A stretch of 64,000 nucleotides of DNA, from NCBI RefSeq assembly GCF_002868735.1, contig NZ_CP025611.1, forward strand, positions 1,668,501 through 1,732,500, read 5' to 3'. Each line of letters starts with the position of its first letter. The first letter of the stretch is position 1. The translations under genes were made by a program, and so were the position numbers. This stretch comes from Niveispirillum cyanobacteriorum (GTDB lineage Bacteria > Pseudomonadota > Alphaproteobacteria > Azospirillales > Azospirillaceae). Below, piece by piece: positions 24,286 through 33,665 of the stretch. The notes under the pieces are model-generated. The model was not told the DNA's origin. It worked only from the letters and a program-made list of their open reading frames with translations, and did no database searches.

Positions 24286-26142
24286 ATGCGCGATGGTGAA
24301 GTGAACGAGTGGGCTCCGCAGGGCGCCGACCTATTTGGCCAGATCCAGATGCGCAAGCATGCGCCGGTGACTGTGGATCATTCCAGAAACGAGCTGCTGA
24401 CCACGTTCGGCAAAGCGACGCTGGACGACCGCTATCTGATGCCGGGCGAGACCTATCAGGATCTGTTCGCCCGCGTCGCCAGCTATTACTCCGACGATCA
24501 TGCGCATGCCCAGCGCCTGTATGACTATATCTCCCGGCTGTGGTTCATGCCGGCCACGCCCGTCCTGTCCAATGGCGGTACCGCCCGTGGTCTGCCCATC
24601 TCCTGCTTCCTGAATGAAGCCAGCGACAGCCTGGAAGGCATTGTCGGCCTGTGGAACGAGAATGTCTGGCTGGCGGCCAAGGGTGGCGGCATCGGCAGCT
24701 ATTGGGGCAATCTGCGTTCCATCGGCGAGCAGGTGAAGGATAGCGGCAAGACCAGCGGCGTCATCCCCTTCATCCGCGTTATGGATTCACTGACGCTGGC
24801 CATTTCCCAGGGGTCTTTGCGTCGTGGCTCCGCGGCCTGTTACCTGCCCGTCTCCCACCCCGAGATCGAAGAATTCATCGAGATGCGCCGCCCCACGGGT
24901 GGTGATCCGAACCGCAAGGCGCTGAACCTGCATCATGGCATCGCCATTCCCGACGCCTTCATGCGCGCGGTTGAGGCGGATGAGGAATGGGCGCTGACCA
25001 GCCCCAAGGATGGCAAGATCCTGCGCCGCGTGAAGGCACGCGACCTGTGGATTCGCATCCTGACCGCCCGTATGGAAACGGGCGAGCCCTACATGCTGTT
25101 CATCGACCATGTGAACCGGGCCATCCCGGAACATCACAAGCTGGCCGGCCTGACGGTGAAGATGTCGAACCTGTGCAGCGAGATCACGCTGCCGACCGGC
25201 ATGGACCCGTGGGGCAAGCAGCGCACCGCCGTCTGCTGCCTGTCCTCGCTGAACCTGGAGAACTTCCTGGAATGGCAGGACCATCCGACCTTCATCGAAG
25301 ACGTGATGCGCTTCCTGGATAATGTCATGACCGACTTTATCCAGAAGGCCCCCAGCGACATGGAGCGCGCCAAGTACTCCGCCATGCGCGAACGCTCGGT
25401 CGGTCTGGGCGTCATGGGCTTCCACAGCTTCTTGCAAAGCCAGATGATCCCGATCGAAGGCGTGATGGCCAAGGTCTGGAACAAGCGCATGTTCGCCCTG
25501 ATCAAGCGTCAGGCCGATGCCGCGTCGGTCAAGCTGGCACATGAGCGTGGCCCCTGCCCCGACGCCGAGGAATATGGCGTGATGGAGCGTTTCTCCAACA
25601 AGATCGCTATCGCGCCGACGGCCAGCATCTCCATCATCACCGGCGGTGCATCGCCCGGCATCGAGCCGGTGGCCGCCAACGCCTATACGCACAAGACCCT
25701 GTCGGGCAGCCATTCGGTGCGCAACCCGTACCTGGAAAAGCTGCTGGCGGAGAAGGGCCGCAATGACGAAGACACCTGGTCAGAGATCACGCTGAACAGC
25801 GGGTCGGTCCAGCACCTGGACTTCCTGACCCAGGATGAGAAGGACGTGTTCAAGACGGCGTTTGAGCTGGACCAGCGCTGGCTGATCGAACATGCCGCCG
25901 ACCGCACGCCGTTCGTGTGCCAGAGCCAGTCGCTGAACGTCTTCCTGCCGGCCGATGTGCATAAGCGCGACCTGCACCAGATCCATATGATGGCCTGGAA
26001 GAAGGGCGTGAAGAGCCTGTACTACCTGCGCTCCATGTCGGTGCAGCGCGCCGAAAGCAACGCCACCAAGGAAATCGGCAAGGCCAAGGCCGCACCGATG
26101 GCCGAGACGAACAAGTACGAGGAATGCCTGGCCTGTCAGTAA
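24286..26142 (+). CDS. nrdA: Class I ribonucleoside-diphosphate reductase, alpha subunit
   Basis: 618 residues, catalytic subunit reducing ribonucleotides to deoxyribonucleotides. The active-site cysteines are Cys107 (ISCFLNEASDS), Cys297 (SNLCSEI, the thiyl radical site with Asn and Glu) and Cys317/318 (AVCCLSSLNL). Tyr579-Tyr580 (SLYYLRS) is the radical-transfer pair, which marks class I rather than class II. The C-terminal redox pair is Cys614 and Cys617 (ECLACQ). The N-terminal ATP-cone of about 90 residues found in E. coli NrdA is absent. No nrdB is adjacent in the window. The upstream region has DnaA and NrdR-like sites. Confidence 0.92.
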   Translation: MRDGEVNEWAPQGADLFGQIQMRKHAPVTVDHSRNELLTTFGKATLDDRYLMPGETYQDLFARVASYYSDDHAHAQRLYDYISRLWFMPATPVLSNGGTARGLPISCFLNEASDSLEGIVGLWNENVWLAAKGGGIGSYWGNLRSIGEQVKDSGKTSGVIPFIRVMDSLTLAISQGSLRRGSAACYLPVSHPEIEEFIEMRRPTGGDPNRKALNLHHGIAIPDAFMRAVEADEEWALTSPKDGKILRRVKARDLWIRILTARMETGEPYMLFIDHVNRAIPEHHKLAGLTVKMSNLCSEITLPTGMDPWGKQRTAVCCLSSLNLENFLEWQDHPTFIEDVMRFLDNVMTDFIQKAPSDMERAKYSAMRERSVGLGVMGFHSFLQSQMIPIEGVMAKVWNKRMFALIKRQADAASVKLAHERGPCPDAEEYGVMERFSNKIAIAPTASISIITGGASPGIEPVAANAYTHKTLSGSHSVRNPYLEKLLAEKGRNDEDTWSEITLNSGSVQHLDFLTQDEKDVFKTAFELDQRWLIEHAADRTPFVCQSQSLNVFLPADVHKRDLHQIHMMAWKKGVKSLYYLRSMSVQRAESNATKEIGKAKAAPMAETNKYEECLACQ

Positions 26143-26164
26143 GGCCGGACATTTTATTCAGATT

Positions 26165-26195
26165 AGAAGGCGGGCAGCGATGCCCGCCTTCTTGC
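26165..26195 (+). terminator. Rho-independent terminator after nrdA
   Basis: Perfect stem AGAAGGCGGGCA / TGCCCGCCTTCT with a GCGA tetraloop starts 22 bp after the nrdA stop. A short T run follows. It may serve the convergent gene ending at 26218 as well. Confidence 0.85.
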
Positions 26196-26217
26196 ATTTT
26201 GGGGCCTATGGAACGGG

Positions 26218-28575
26218 TCAGGTCAGTGAGGAAATGGTGAAGGTGACGGTGGTTGGGAAAGCCGTGCCGTAATTGATGTTGGTGGAGAAGCCGCCCTGGT
26301 CATCAAACGGGTAACCATAGGTCAGGCCATTGATGCTGATGCCGTTTGTCGGATCAGCCGTCGCATTCTGATGCATAAAGGCCGAATAGAGGTTGGACGG
26401 GACAAAACCCGCGGCGGCCTGATCGTTCCATGACGGATAGAAAAGATAAGGCGCGCCATTGGTCGGCTGGGTCACCGGCTGGTTGGTATCGGTGAAGCTG
26501 GTCGCCAGCGAACCGCTGCTATTGGCCACCGTACCAACCAATACGGGCTGGCCCGCCGCCGTCTGTCGGTAGATATTGACCTGCTGATAGAGACCGGACG
26601 GTAACGGGTCCCAGAGCAGTTGGACCGCACTTGCAGCCGTGACTGCCGCTGTTACCCCCCAGGTCAGGGCGGTTTCAGCCCCGTTGGGAAGCAGGCCGGA
26701 GAGATAGTAGGTGTAGGTGCCCACCGGAACCGCATCGGCCTGCGCCGTCAGGGTCGGCAGTCCATTGAAAGCGTAGAGGCAGGTATATTGCTGCGGCGCC
26801 AGGGCAAGACCATAGCCGGTGGCAATCCCGCGATTGAGGGCCGAGACGATAACATTCTCGATGTTGGTCAGCGCGTTGGCGGCCAGCAGTGGGAACGCCT
26901 GCACCACGGCATCGGGATCATTGGGGGTGGCAAATACCCCGGAACAGCCGAACACCATCTGGCTGGGATCATTGCTGGCATTTGCCAGCCAGGGCGGCGC
27001 ATTGGACAGCGCAAAGTTGGAAACCGCCATATCCGTCAGCGTCGCCGGCAGGTTCACGCTGGCCAGCCCGGTATTGCCCAGGAAATAGGGGAAGTAGATA
27101 TTCACCACCGCGCCCTGATACTCACCCGCCGTCAGGCCAGACGTCTGGGCAAGATTGGCGTTGGTATAGTTGGTGGGGTCATAGGCATTGCCCACCAGTT
27201 GCAGCGCCAGATAGGCCTGGGTGCCATCGCCCCATTGCCAGGTCGCGTTAACCGGGTGGGCCTTGCCATTGGCATCCGTAAAAGTCGCATTGGTGATGGG
27301 TTGCCCGGCCTTTGGCCAGACCCATTGGACCTTGCCCAGCCACAAGGTGCCGTTGCTGCTGCCCGTCTGATTGGACTGATAAAATTGGAACGGGTTCAGC
27401 AGATAGTAGCCGAAGAAATCGCGCAGCGGTGCGTCGAACCAGGTCGATAGTGCGCTGAACCCATAGGCAGAGGAAGGCGGCGTCTTTGCACCGGCGGTCA
27501 GGGCGCTGTCGACGTAGAAGGGACCCGGCTGATTGTTCCAGTCGCTGATCGATTGGCTGGTGATCAGGCCATAATCGCTGATCTGTGCAGGAACCGCGGG
27601 CGGCGTTGGCGGGGGCACACCCGGACCGGAAGCCCGATAAATGTTGATGCCCGTGGCTAGGGGGTTGGCCGGTGTATAGCTGCAAGGACTGCCCCCGATC
27701 TGCCAGCCAAGATCGATCTGGGTTGCGCTCGCCGTACCTTGCGTCGTCTGCAGGAAGCCGCCGAACACCGCCTGGGAATTTGGCAGTGATTCTCCGTTCG
27801 GGGAGGTTTCGGTGACCAGATAAAAATAGCTGTTGTTGGCGAAGGGGTCGGACGTTCCGGGCGTACCGGCGGGCGCCAGATAGCTGAACGCATCCGGGAT
27901 GGTGACAGATTGGATCACATCCTGCGGCGCCACGATGCATTTCTGCGTCCCCGCTGCGTCCTGCCCCAGGATCAGACATTCGTTGAACGGGCTGCCCGCC
28001 GGAAAGGCCGCTGCAAACTGGCTGAACAAGCTGGCCTGTGCCACGGCGCTGCCGATGGTGGCCATGGGAAATGGCACGGCACCGGTGCTTGCCACAGTAT
28101 AGGTGAAGCTGACCTGATCAATATTGGAAATGTCGATATCCAGGATGGACCCGCCACCCGTGGCGGGTACGGCATAGGTCAGTTCAAAGATGCTGAACAT
28201 CTCACCGGGATTGGTCGACAGCGTCGGCGACGCGGGCACACCATTGGTAACAGGGATACCGCTACAGGGGCCGATGAACATGGCCACCACACCAGACTGC
28301 AACTGCTGTCCGGACGGCAGGGTCACGGCGACGGTCGTGTTCCCCGTTGCGGGGGGCGTCGACGGCGTCAGAATGTTCAGCAGCGCCGTATACTGACCAT
28401 TGGCCGCACTAGGGAACTGCTTATAGTGGCTTTTCGCGAAGTCCCAGTAGTACCATAGGTCGGTTGCCGGATCCTGCCCATACAGGGCGAGCGTGAAGTG
28501 TTTATTCAGCACATCGGGCGGAATCACAAAACTCCACGACGGAAAACCCGATGTGGATGCCGGTTCATTGGTCAT
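26218..28575 (-). CDS. Large beta-1,3-glucanase-like (GH64/thaumatin-like) protein with Fn3-like inserts
   Basis: 785 residues, Ser/Thr/Asn/Gly-rich and low in Lys and Arg. The N-terminal part (SWSFVIPPDVLNKHFTLALY, then ILDIDISNIDQVSFTYTV) and the end (TYGYPFDDQGGFSTNINYG) resemble GH64 beta-1,3-glucanases, whose fold is thaumatin-like. Two Fn3-like modules can be seen, each with a PNGE turn and a (I/V)NIYR strand: about 230-330 and 620-710. No N-terminal signal peptide is visible, which is odd for such a composition. Catalytic residues are not certain. Start 28575 follows GGGGGT; a start at 28587 is possible. Moderately sure of family, not of activity. Confidence 0.5.
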   Translation of the reverse strand: MTNEPASTSGFPSWSFVIPPDVLNKHFTLALYGQDPATDLWYYWDFAKSHYKQFPSAANGQYTALLNILTPSTPPATGNTTVAVTLPSGQQLQSGVVAMFIGPCSGIPVTNGVPASPTLSTNPGEMFSIFELTYAVPATGGGSILDIDISNIDQVSFTYTVASTGAVPFPMATIGSAVAQASLFSQFAAAFPAGSPFNECLILGQDAAGTQKCIVAPQDVIQSVTIPDAFSYLAPAGTPGTSDPFANNSYFYLVTETSPNGESLPNSQAVFGGFLQTTQGTASATQIDLGWQIGGSPCSYTPANPLATGINIYRASGPGVPPPTPPAVPAQISDYGLITSQSISDWNNQPGPFYVDSALTAGAKTPPSSAYGFSALSTWFDAPLRDFFGYYLLNPFQFYQSNQTGSSNGTLWLGKVQWVWPKAGQPITNATFTDANGKAHPVNATWQWGDGTQAYLALQLVGNAYDPTNYTNANLAQTSGLTAGEYQGAVVNIYFPYFLGNTGLASVNLPATLTDMAVSNFALSNAPPWLANASNDPSQMVFGCSGVFATPNDPDAVVQAFPLLAANALTNIENVIVSALNRGIATGYGLALAPQQYTCLYAFNGLPTLTAQADAVPVGTYTYYLSGLLPNGAETALTWGVTAAVTAASAVQLLWDPLPSGLYQQVNIYRQTAAGQPVLVGTVANSSGSLATSFTDTNQPVTQPTNGAPYLFYPSWNDQAAAGFVPSNLYSAFMHQNATADPTNGISINGLTYGYPFDDQGGFSTNINYGTAFPTTVTFTISSLT

Positions 28576-28790
28576 TTTGACCCCCATTTGGCATTAATAT
28601 ATGGCTATGACGTCTTTGACGTCTGCATAGACATATCATCAATACTCGTCTTGGGCGATCACCGAACGGGAACCGGGGATAGTACTGATCACGTACCGAC
28701 CGGCAGGCAGGCCACGAAACGGCCCCGACTTGACTATTGGGTTTGGCCGGGCTGGCCGTAGATTGTGACTTGGCCAGCACCGGGTAGCCC

Positions 28791-29252
28791 ATGCCACTAT
28801 CTGGCAGAAACATTGAAGAGGTATGGGAACACATGGGCGCCGCCCTTCCCCCGCGTCAAAGACTGACCCGCACTGTGGTCGTGGGACTGGTCAGCATATT
28901 GGCCTTGCTGTCCATCATGCTGATGGCGGATTTGGTCATTGCATTGGGGGCGGAGGCATGCGGGCATCCCGATGCCAACAGCAACTGTTATCCATGGTCA
29001 CCCCATGCGGAGGGGCCCATTGAAGGTGCCTGGAACTACCATAGCAAGAGCCTTTATCTGTTCGCTGGTGGGGTGCACTTGACCTTTGTGGTCACAGCCA
29101 TGCTGACCATGATCCGCTGGCGTAACCTGCGGGGCATCCTCGTAGCGGTCTGCCTGCTGGGCACCCATGGCGTAGCCCATGCCTGGGCGGATCAGGCGAT
29201 CGGTAGCCGCACTGACATCATTGAGCTGTCGGACCTGCCAAAGCTGCTATAG
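28791..29252 (+). CDS. Small membrane protein of unknown function
   Basis: 153 residues with three hydrophobic segments (VVVGLVSILALLSIMLMADLVIAL; LYLFAGGVHLTFVVTAMLTMI; LRGILVAVCLLGTHGVAHA). A loop between the first two has two cysteines (EACGHPDANSNCYPWSPHAEG) that could form a disulfide outside the membrane. I do not recognise the family. It overlaps the convergent nucleoside hydrolase stop by 6 bp. ATG 28833 is an alternative start. The 215 bp upstream, shared with the glucanase-like gene, are AT-richer and contain a tandem TGACGTCT. Confidence 0.6.
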   Translation: MPLSGRNIEEVWEHMGAALPPRQRLTRTVVVGLVSILALLSIMLMADLVIALGAEACGHPDANSNCYPWSPHAEGPIEGAWNYHSKSLYLFAGGVHLTFVVTAMLTMIRWRNLRGILVAVCLLGTHGVAHAWADQAIGSRTDIIELSDLPKLL

Positions 29253-30188
29253 CCGCCCCAGCCGTTCAATCAGCAGATCAAAAAATCCGTCCGCATCAGC
29301 GTTCAGCATGAAGAACACGTTCTTCGGGCGCTGGGTGATGCACCAGCGGTCGACAACGGTCTGGCCGATGGTCAGCGGAGAGGCGGTTTCCACCTCCACA
29401 TTGACCTGCTTGCCCTGGAACAGGTCGGGCTTGATCAGCCAGGCGATAACGCAGGGATCGTGCAGAGGGCCGCCATCGGTGCCGTATTTGGCCTCGTCAT
29501 ACTGGCGGTAGAAATCCAGCATTTCATAAGTGACGCGGCCGACCGCACCAGGAATGGCGCGCACGCGGTCCATCTGCCGTTGGGCGGTCAGGACCTGATG
29601 CGTCACGTCCATGGAGAACATGACGATATCGATGCCGGATTTCAGGACGATCTGGGCTGCGTGCGGATCGACGAAGATGTTGAATTCGGCCACGGGGCTG
29701 CTGTTACCGCCTTCAACCTGTGCCCCGCCCATCAGCACGATGCGCTTGATCCGCGCCGCGATGTCGGGCGCACGGGTCAGGGCGGTGGCGATGTTGGTCA
29801 GCGGCCCCAGCGGGCAGAGCGTGACGGTACCGGCGGGTTCGGCGCGCAAGGTGTCGATGATGAAATCGACCGCATGCTGTGCCTGCAAGGGCATGGTCGG
29901 CGGAGGCAGGTCCGGGCCGTCCAGGCCGGTATCGCCATGTACCTCGGGTGCTGTATGCAGGTCCAGGAACAGGGGGCGGTCGCAGCCGGCGAAGACCTTC
30001 ACATCAGGCCTTCCCGACAGCTCACAGATCTTGCGGGCATTGATCTCGGTATGGGCCAGCGGCGCGTTGCCGGCCACCGCCGTGACGCCCAGCACCTCAA
30101 TCTCCTCCGGCGAGGCGAAGGCCAGCATCATGGCGACGGCGTCGTCCTGGCCGGGATCGGTGTCGATGATGATGCGTTCGCGCGCCAT
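29247..30188 (-). CDS. Nucleoside hydrolase (inosine/uridine-preferring type)
   Basis: 313-residue N-ribohydrolase that splits nucleosides into ribose and base for salvage. The N-terminal Ca-binding motif IIIDTDPGQDDAVAMMLA is diagnostic. Other family landmarks are VTLCPLGPLTNIATAL, RIKRIVLMGGAQVEGGN, AEFNIFVDPHAAQIVL and HDPCVIAWLIKPDLF. ATG 30188 gives the family start directly before the motif. The gene is divergent from a HAD phosphatase gene. Confidence 0.93.
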   Translation of the reverse strand: MARERIIIDTDPGQDDAVAMMLAFASPEEIEVLGVTAVAGNAPLAHTEINARKICELSGRPDVKVFAGCDRPLFLDLHTAPEVHGDTGLDGPDLPPPTMPLQAQHAVDFIIDTLRAEPAGTVTLCPLGPLTNIATALTRAPDIAARIKRIVLMGGAQVEGGNSSPVAEFNIFVDPHAAQIVLKSGIDIVMFSMDVTHQVLTAQRQMDRVRAIPGAVGRVTYEMLDFYRQYDEAKYGTDGGPLHDPCVIAWLIKPDLFQGKQVNVEVETASPLTIGQTVVDRWCITQRPKNVFFMLNADADGFFDLLIERLGRL

Positions 30189-30271
30189 GGCCGCCTCCGT
30201 TGATGCAATCGCCGTCTGATATCCCGAAAAATGTTGAGCGGGAAGGCCCCCGCCTGTTTTATGCGGCCACC

Positions 30272-30880
30272 ATGACACGACGCATCGCCATCTTTGATTT
30301 CGACGGCACCCTGGTGGGCGGCGACAGCCTGTTGCCCTATCTGGGACGGGTGGCGGGGCGCATGCGTTCCGGCCTGGTCTTTGCCCGCGCCATCCGGGCG
30401 GGGTTGATGAGTGCCGGGGCCAATCCCGACGATGATCTGCGCACCCGCATCAAGGCCGGCATGCTGCGCCGAGCGCTGGCCGGCGTGCCGGTGAGCGTGG
30501 CGCAAGCCGCAGCGGAGCGGATGCGCGGCTGGCAGCGTTGGTATGAACCCACGCTGACCGCTCTGAAACGCCATGCCGATGCTGGCGATCTGGTCGTGGT
30601 GGCCACGGGTGGCCTGTCGCTCTACATCCCCATCCTGCTGGAAGGGCTGCCGGTTGACCGCATCCTGGCCACTGATATGGAGGTGCGGGACGGCGTGTTG
30701 ACGGGGGAAATGCAGGGCGGGAACTGTGTGCGCGGGGAGAAGGCGCGGCGGGTGGCGGCCCTGCTGCATGAGGCGGGACCGTTTGCGGAGAGCCATGGCT
30801 ATGGCAACCGCCCGTCCGACCTGCCCTTTCTGGCACTGACGAGCCATCCGACGGTGATTCCCACTGTGCCCAGAAAGTAA
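30272..30880 (+). CDS. HAD-IB family phosphatase (SerB-like)
   Basis: 202 residues. HAD motif I is IAIFDFDGTLVGGDS with both catalytic Asp; motif II lies near VVVATGGLSLY; motif III is an Asn-Arg-Pro-Ser-Asp-Leu segment (GYGNRPSDLPFL). The helical cap between motifs and the length are typical of HAD-IB phosphatases acting on small phosphoesters. ATG 30272 is chosen since the family begins just at motif I. Substrate unknown. Confidence 0.85.
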   Translation: MTRRIAIFDFDGTLVGGDSLLPYLGRVAGRMRSGLVFARAIRAGLMSAGANPDDDLRTRIKAGMLRRALAGVPVSVAQAAAERMRGWQRWYEPTLTALKRHADAGDLVVVATGGLSLYIPILLEGLPVDRILATDMEVRDGVLTGEMQGGNCVRGEKARRVAALLHEAGPFAESHGYGNRPSDLPFLALTSHPTVIPTVPRK

Positions 30881-30984
30881 TGTTGCGATAGAACGATCAC
30901 AGGACTTTGCCTTGCCGGCTTTGTCACAGGGCCTATATGCTGGTTCGATAGCAAGTTTGGAATGATTCCAGAAAGTCCGATCCC

Positions 30985-31959
30985 GTGACCGCGTCCAACG
31001 CCGCCCTTTCCCGCCGTACAGTCCTGGCCCTAGCCGGTGCCGGGATGTTGTCAGCTGGCCTTCCGGCGCGGGCGGCGGAAAAGCCGGTGTTTCAGGCGAC
31101 GACGGGTCAGGTGGCGGAACTGCTGCGCGCCGTAGCCGGCGATACAGCCAGCATCAGCAGCCTGATGGGCGAAGGGATCGACCCGCATTCCTATAAGCTG
31201 ACGCGCGCCGACACGGTCGCCCTGATGAAGGCTGACGCCGTGTTCCATTCCGGGCTGTTCCTGGAAGGCAAGATGGCCGAAATGCTGGACAAGCTGTCGG
31301 CTTCCAAGCCGGTGCATGCGGCGGCCTCTGTCCTGCCCAAGGACCGGTTGATCCATCCCGACGGGGCCGATGGCCATCCCGACCCGCATGTCTGGATGGA
31401 CCCGACCCTGTGGCGGCTGGCGCTGCTGGGTGTTCGGGACAGGCTGTCCATGCTTTATCCCGCCAATGCAGCGCTATACGCCGCCAACGCGGCTAAGGCA
31501 GCCACGGAATATGAGGCGCTGACGGCCTATGCCGGCAAGGTGCTGGGCAGCGTGCCGGAGCAGCGGCGCGTGCTGGTCACGGCCCATGATGCGTTCTCCT
31601 ATCTGGGCCGGGCCTATGGATTGTCGGTGGTGGGTATCCAGGGGATCAGTACGGAGTCCGAAGCCGGGCTACACCGGATCGAAAGCATGGTGTCCCTGCT
31701 GGTCGACCGTAAAATTCCGGCGGTTTTTATTGAGACCTCAGTGTCCGATCGCAATATCCAGGCGTTGATACAGGGAGCGGCGGCCAAGGGGCACAAGGTG
31801 GCCATCGGCGGCTCGCTTTATTCCGACGCCATGGGGGCGCCCGGCACTTATGAGGGAAGCTATGTGGGCATGATCGACCACAATGTCACCACCATCGCCC
31901 AGGCCCTGGGCGGCACCGTGCCGGCGCGCGGGTTCCAGGGCCGGCTGGCGGCAGGTTGA
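30985..31959 (+). CDS. Mn/Zn-type ABC transporter, periplasmic metal-binding protein
   Basis: 324 residues, cluster A-I solute-binding protein. The N-terminus (SRRTVLALAGAGML) is a Tat-like twin-arginine signal. Four metal ligands can be read: His in GEGIDPHSYKL, His in PDPHVWMDP, Glu in VFIETSVSD and Asp in GGSLYSDAMG. The His-rich loop is short (HPDGADGHPDPH), more like Mn/Fe-binding SitA/MntC than ZnuA, but I would not settle the metal. GTG 30985 is the best start. First gene of an operon with the ATPase, two permeases and a small gene. No clear Fur/Zur/Mur box was found upstream. Confidence 0.88.
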   Translation: MTASNAALSRRTVLALAGAGMLSAGLPARAAEKPVFQATTGQVAELLRAVAGDTASISSLMGEGIDPHSYKLTRADTVALMKADAVFHSGLFLEGKMAEMLDKLSASKPVHAAASVLPKDRLIHPDGADGHPDPHVWMDPTLWRLALLGVRDRLSMLYPANAALYAANAAKAATEYEALTAYAGKVLGSVPEQRRVLVTAHDAFSYLGRAYGLSVVGIQGISTESEAGLHRIESMVSLLVDRKIPAVFIETSVSDRNIQALIQGAAAKGHKVAIGGSLYSDAMGAPGTYEGSYVGMIDHNVTTIAQALGGTVPARGFQGRLAAG

Positions 31960-31971
31960 GGGGCGGAAACC

Positions 31972-32757
31972 ATGCTGCAACGGCTATTGAGCGATAATTT
32001 CATCCCTAGCGCCGATGCCGGCGTCGGCGCGCTGGCCGTGTCTGGCCTGTCGGTAGCCTATCACCAGCGCCTGGTGCTGCGCGATGTCACCTGGACGGCC
32101 CCGGCACAGGGGCTGGTCGCCGTGGTCGGGCCGAACGGGGCCGGCAAGTCCACTTTCCTGAAGGCCGTGCTGGGCCTGGTCCCGGCGCTCACCGGCACGA
32201 TCGAGGTCTATGGCCGTCCGCTGAAGCGGCAGCGCGCCCTGATCGGCTATGTGCCGCAGCGGGAGAGTGTGGATTGGGACTTCCCGGTCAGCGCGCTGGA
32301 TGTCGTCACCATGGGGCGTTACGGCCTGATCGGCTGGGGCCGGCGCATCACGGGCAAGCATAAGGCCGCCGCCATGCAGGCGCTGGACCGGGTCGGCATG
32401 GCCGATTTCGCCCATCGCCAGATCGGGCAGCTGTCGGGCGGACAGCAGCAGCGTGTGTTCCTGGCCCGCGCCCTGGCGCAGGAGGCACGGCTCTATTTCA
32501 TGGATGAACCGCTGGCCGGCGTGGATGCCGCCACGGAACAGACCATCCTGGCTGTGTTGCGGGAGTTGGATGCAGACGGGCGCACCGTCATCTGCGTGCA
32601 TCATGATTTGCAGACGGTGGCCGAAACCTTCGATCATGTGCTGATGCTGAATGGTGGTCTGGTGGCCGCAGGGCCCGTGCGCGAGGCGCTGACCGAGGAG
32701 AACCTTCGCCGGGCCTATGGCCAGCGGGCCAGTGGATTGCTGCTGGGTCCGCGCTGA
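31972..32757 (+). CDS. Mn/Zn-type ABC transporter ATP-binding protein
   Basis: 261 residues. Walker [11 protein letters not shown]-loop [16 protein letters not shown], signature [15 protein letters not shown], Walker [11 protein letters not shown] and the switch His in CVHHDLQT. The [19 protein letters not shown] run is typical of manganese/zinc importers. Twelve bp separate it from the binding protein, and its stop overlaps the permease start (TGATG), so it is coupled. Confidence 0.92.
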   Translation: MLQRLLSDNFIPSADAGVGALAVSGLSVAYHQRLVLRDVTWTAPAQGLVAVVGPNGAGKSTFLKAVLGLVPALTGTIEVYGRPLKRQRALIGYVPQRESVDWDFPVSALDVVTMGRYGLIGWGRRITGKHKAAAMQALDRVGMADFAHRQIGQLSGGQQQRVFLARALAQEARLYFMDEPLAGVDAATEQTILAVLRELDADGRTVICVHHDLQTVAETFDHVLMLNGGLVAAGPVREALTEENLRRAYGQRASGLLLGPR

Positions 32758-33665
32758 TGGATATGGTGGGGCACAACACACTGGTCGTGCTGCTGGGTGC
32801 CACTGCCCTGGGCATGGCGGCGGGCATGGTAGGCTGCTTCATGGTGTTGCGCCGCCGCGCCCTGGTCAGCGATGCCCTGTCCCACGCCACCCTGCCCGGC
32901 ATCGTTGCCGCCTTTCTGACGGGTATGGCGCTGGGGGTGGAGGGGCGGTCCCTGCCCCTGCTGCTGATCGGGGCGGCCATCAGTGGGGCCGTCGCGGTCG
33001 CCACGATCCAGGCCATCAAACGCTGGACCCGCCTGACCGAGGATGCGGCCATCGGTGCCGTCCTGTCGGTGTTTTTCGGGGCCGGTGTTGTGCTGCTGTC
33101 GGTGGTGCAGGAACTGCCCGCCGCCAATGCGGCCGGTTTGAAGGGTTTCATCTTCGGGCAGACGGCGGCCATGCGGACGGGGGAGGCCTTGGGCCTGGGT
33201 GCGCTGGCCCTGCTGGCAGCAATCATGGTCTGGCTGTTCTTTAAGGAGTTTCGCCTGCTGGCCTTTGATGAAGGCTTTGCGCGGGCCGCCGGCTGGCCCA
33301 CGGGGCGTATTGATCTGGCGCTGATGGCGCTGGTGACCCTGGTGACCGTGGTCGGGTTGCAGACGGTCGGGCTGGTCCTGATCATTGCCCTGCTGATCAC
33401 GCCCGCCGCCACCGCCCGGTTCTGGACCGATGATCTGTCCCGTATGCTAATCATCGCTGGCGGCGTGGGGGCCGTGTCGGGCGGGGTCGGGGCGGTGCTG
33501 TCGGCGCGGTTCGCCGACCTGCCAGCGGGTGCTGTCATCGTCCTCGTCGCCACCAGCCTGTTCTTCATCAGCCTGATCATCGCGCCCTCGCGCGGGCTTC
33601 TGGGCCGCAGCCTGCGCCGGGCGCGGTTGCGCCGCGCCTTGATGGCAGGGGAACTGGTGGGATGA
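32757..33665 (+). CDS. Mn/Zn-type ABC transporter permease 1 (ABC-3 family)
   Basis: 302 residues with about eight hydrophobic segments. ABC-3 family motifs are GCFMVLRRRALVSDALSHATLPGI and WLFFKEFRLLAFDEGFARAAG. It starts in the stop codon of the ATPase gene and ends in an ATGA overlap with permease 2. With permease 2 it forms a heterodimeric channel for the metal, as in SitC/SitD. Confidence 0.9.
   Translation: MDMVGHNTLVVLLGATALGMAAGMVGCFMVLRRRALVSDALSHATLPGIVAAFLTGMALGVEGRSLPLLLIGAAISGAVAVATIQAIKRWTRLTEDAAIGAVLSVFFGAGVVLLSVVQELPAANAAGLKGFIFGQTAAMRTGEALGLGALALLAAIMVWLFFKEFRLLAFDEGFARAAGWPTGRIDLALMALVTLVTVVGLQTVGLVLIIALLITPAATARFWTDDLSRMLIIAGGVGAVSGGVGAVLSARFADLPAGAVIVLVATSLFFISLIIAPSRGLLGRSLRRARLRRALMAGELVG

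Noticed and set aside
30881-30984. Fur, Zur or Mur box upstream of the metal transporter operon
   Set aside because: Only short half-site-like matches (ATAGCAAG) were seen, not a palindrome of the right spacing.
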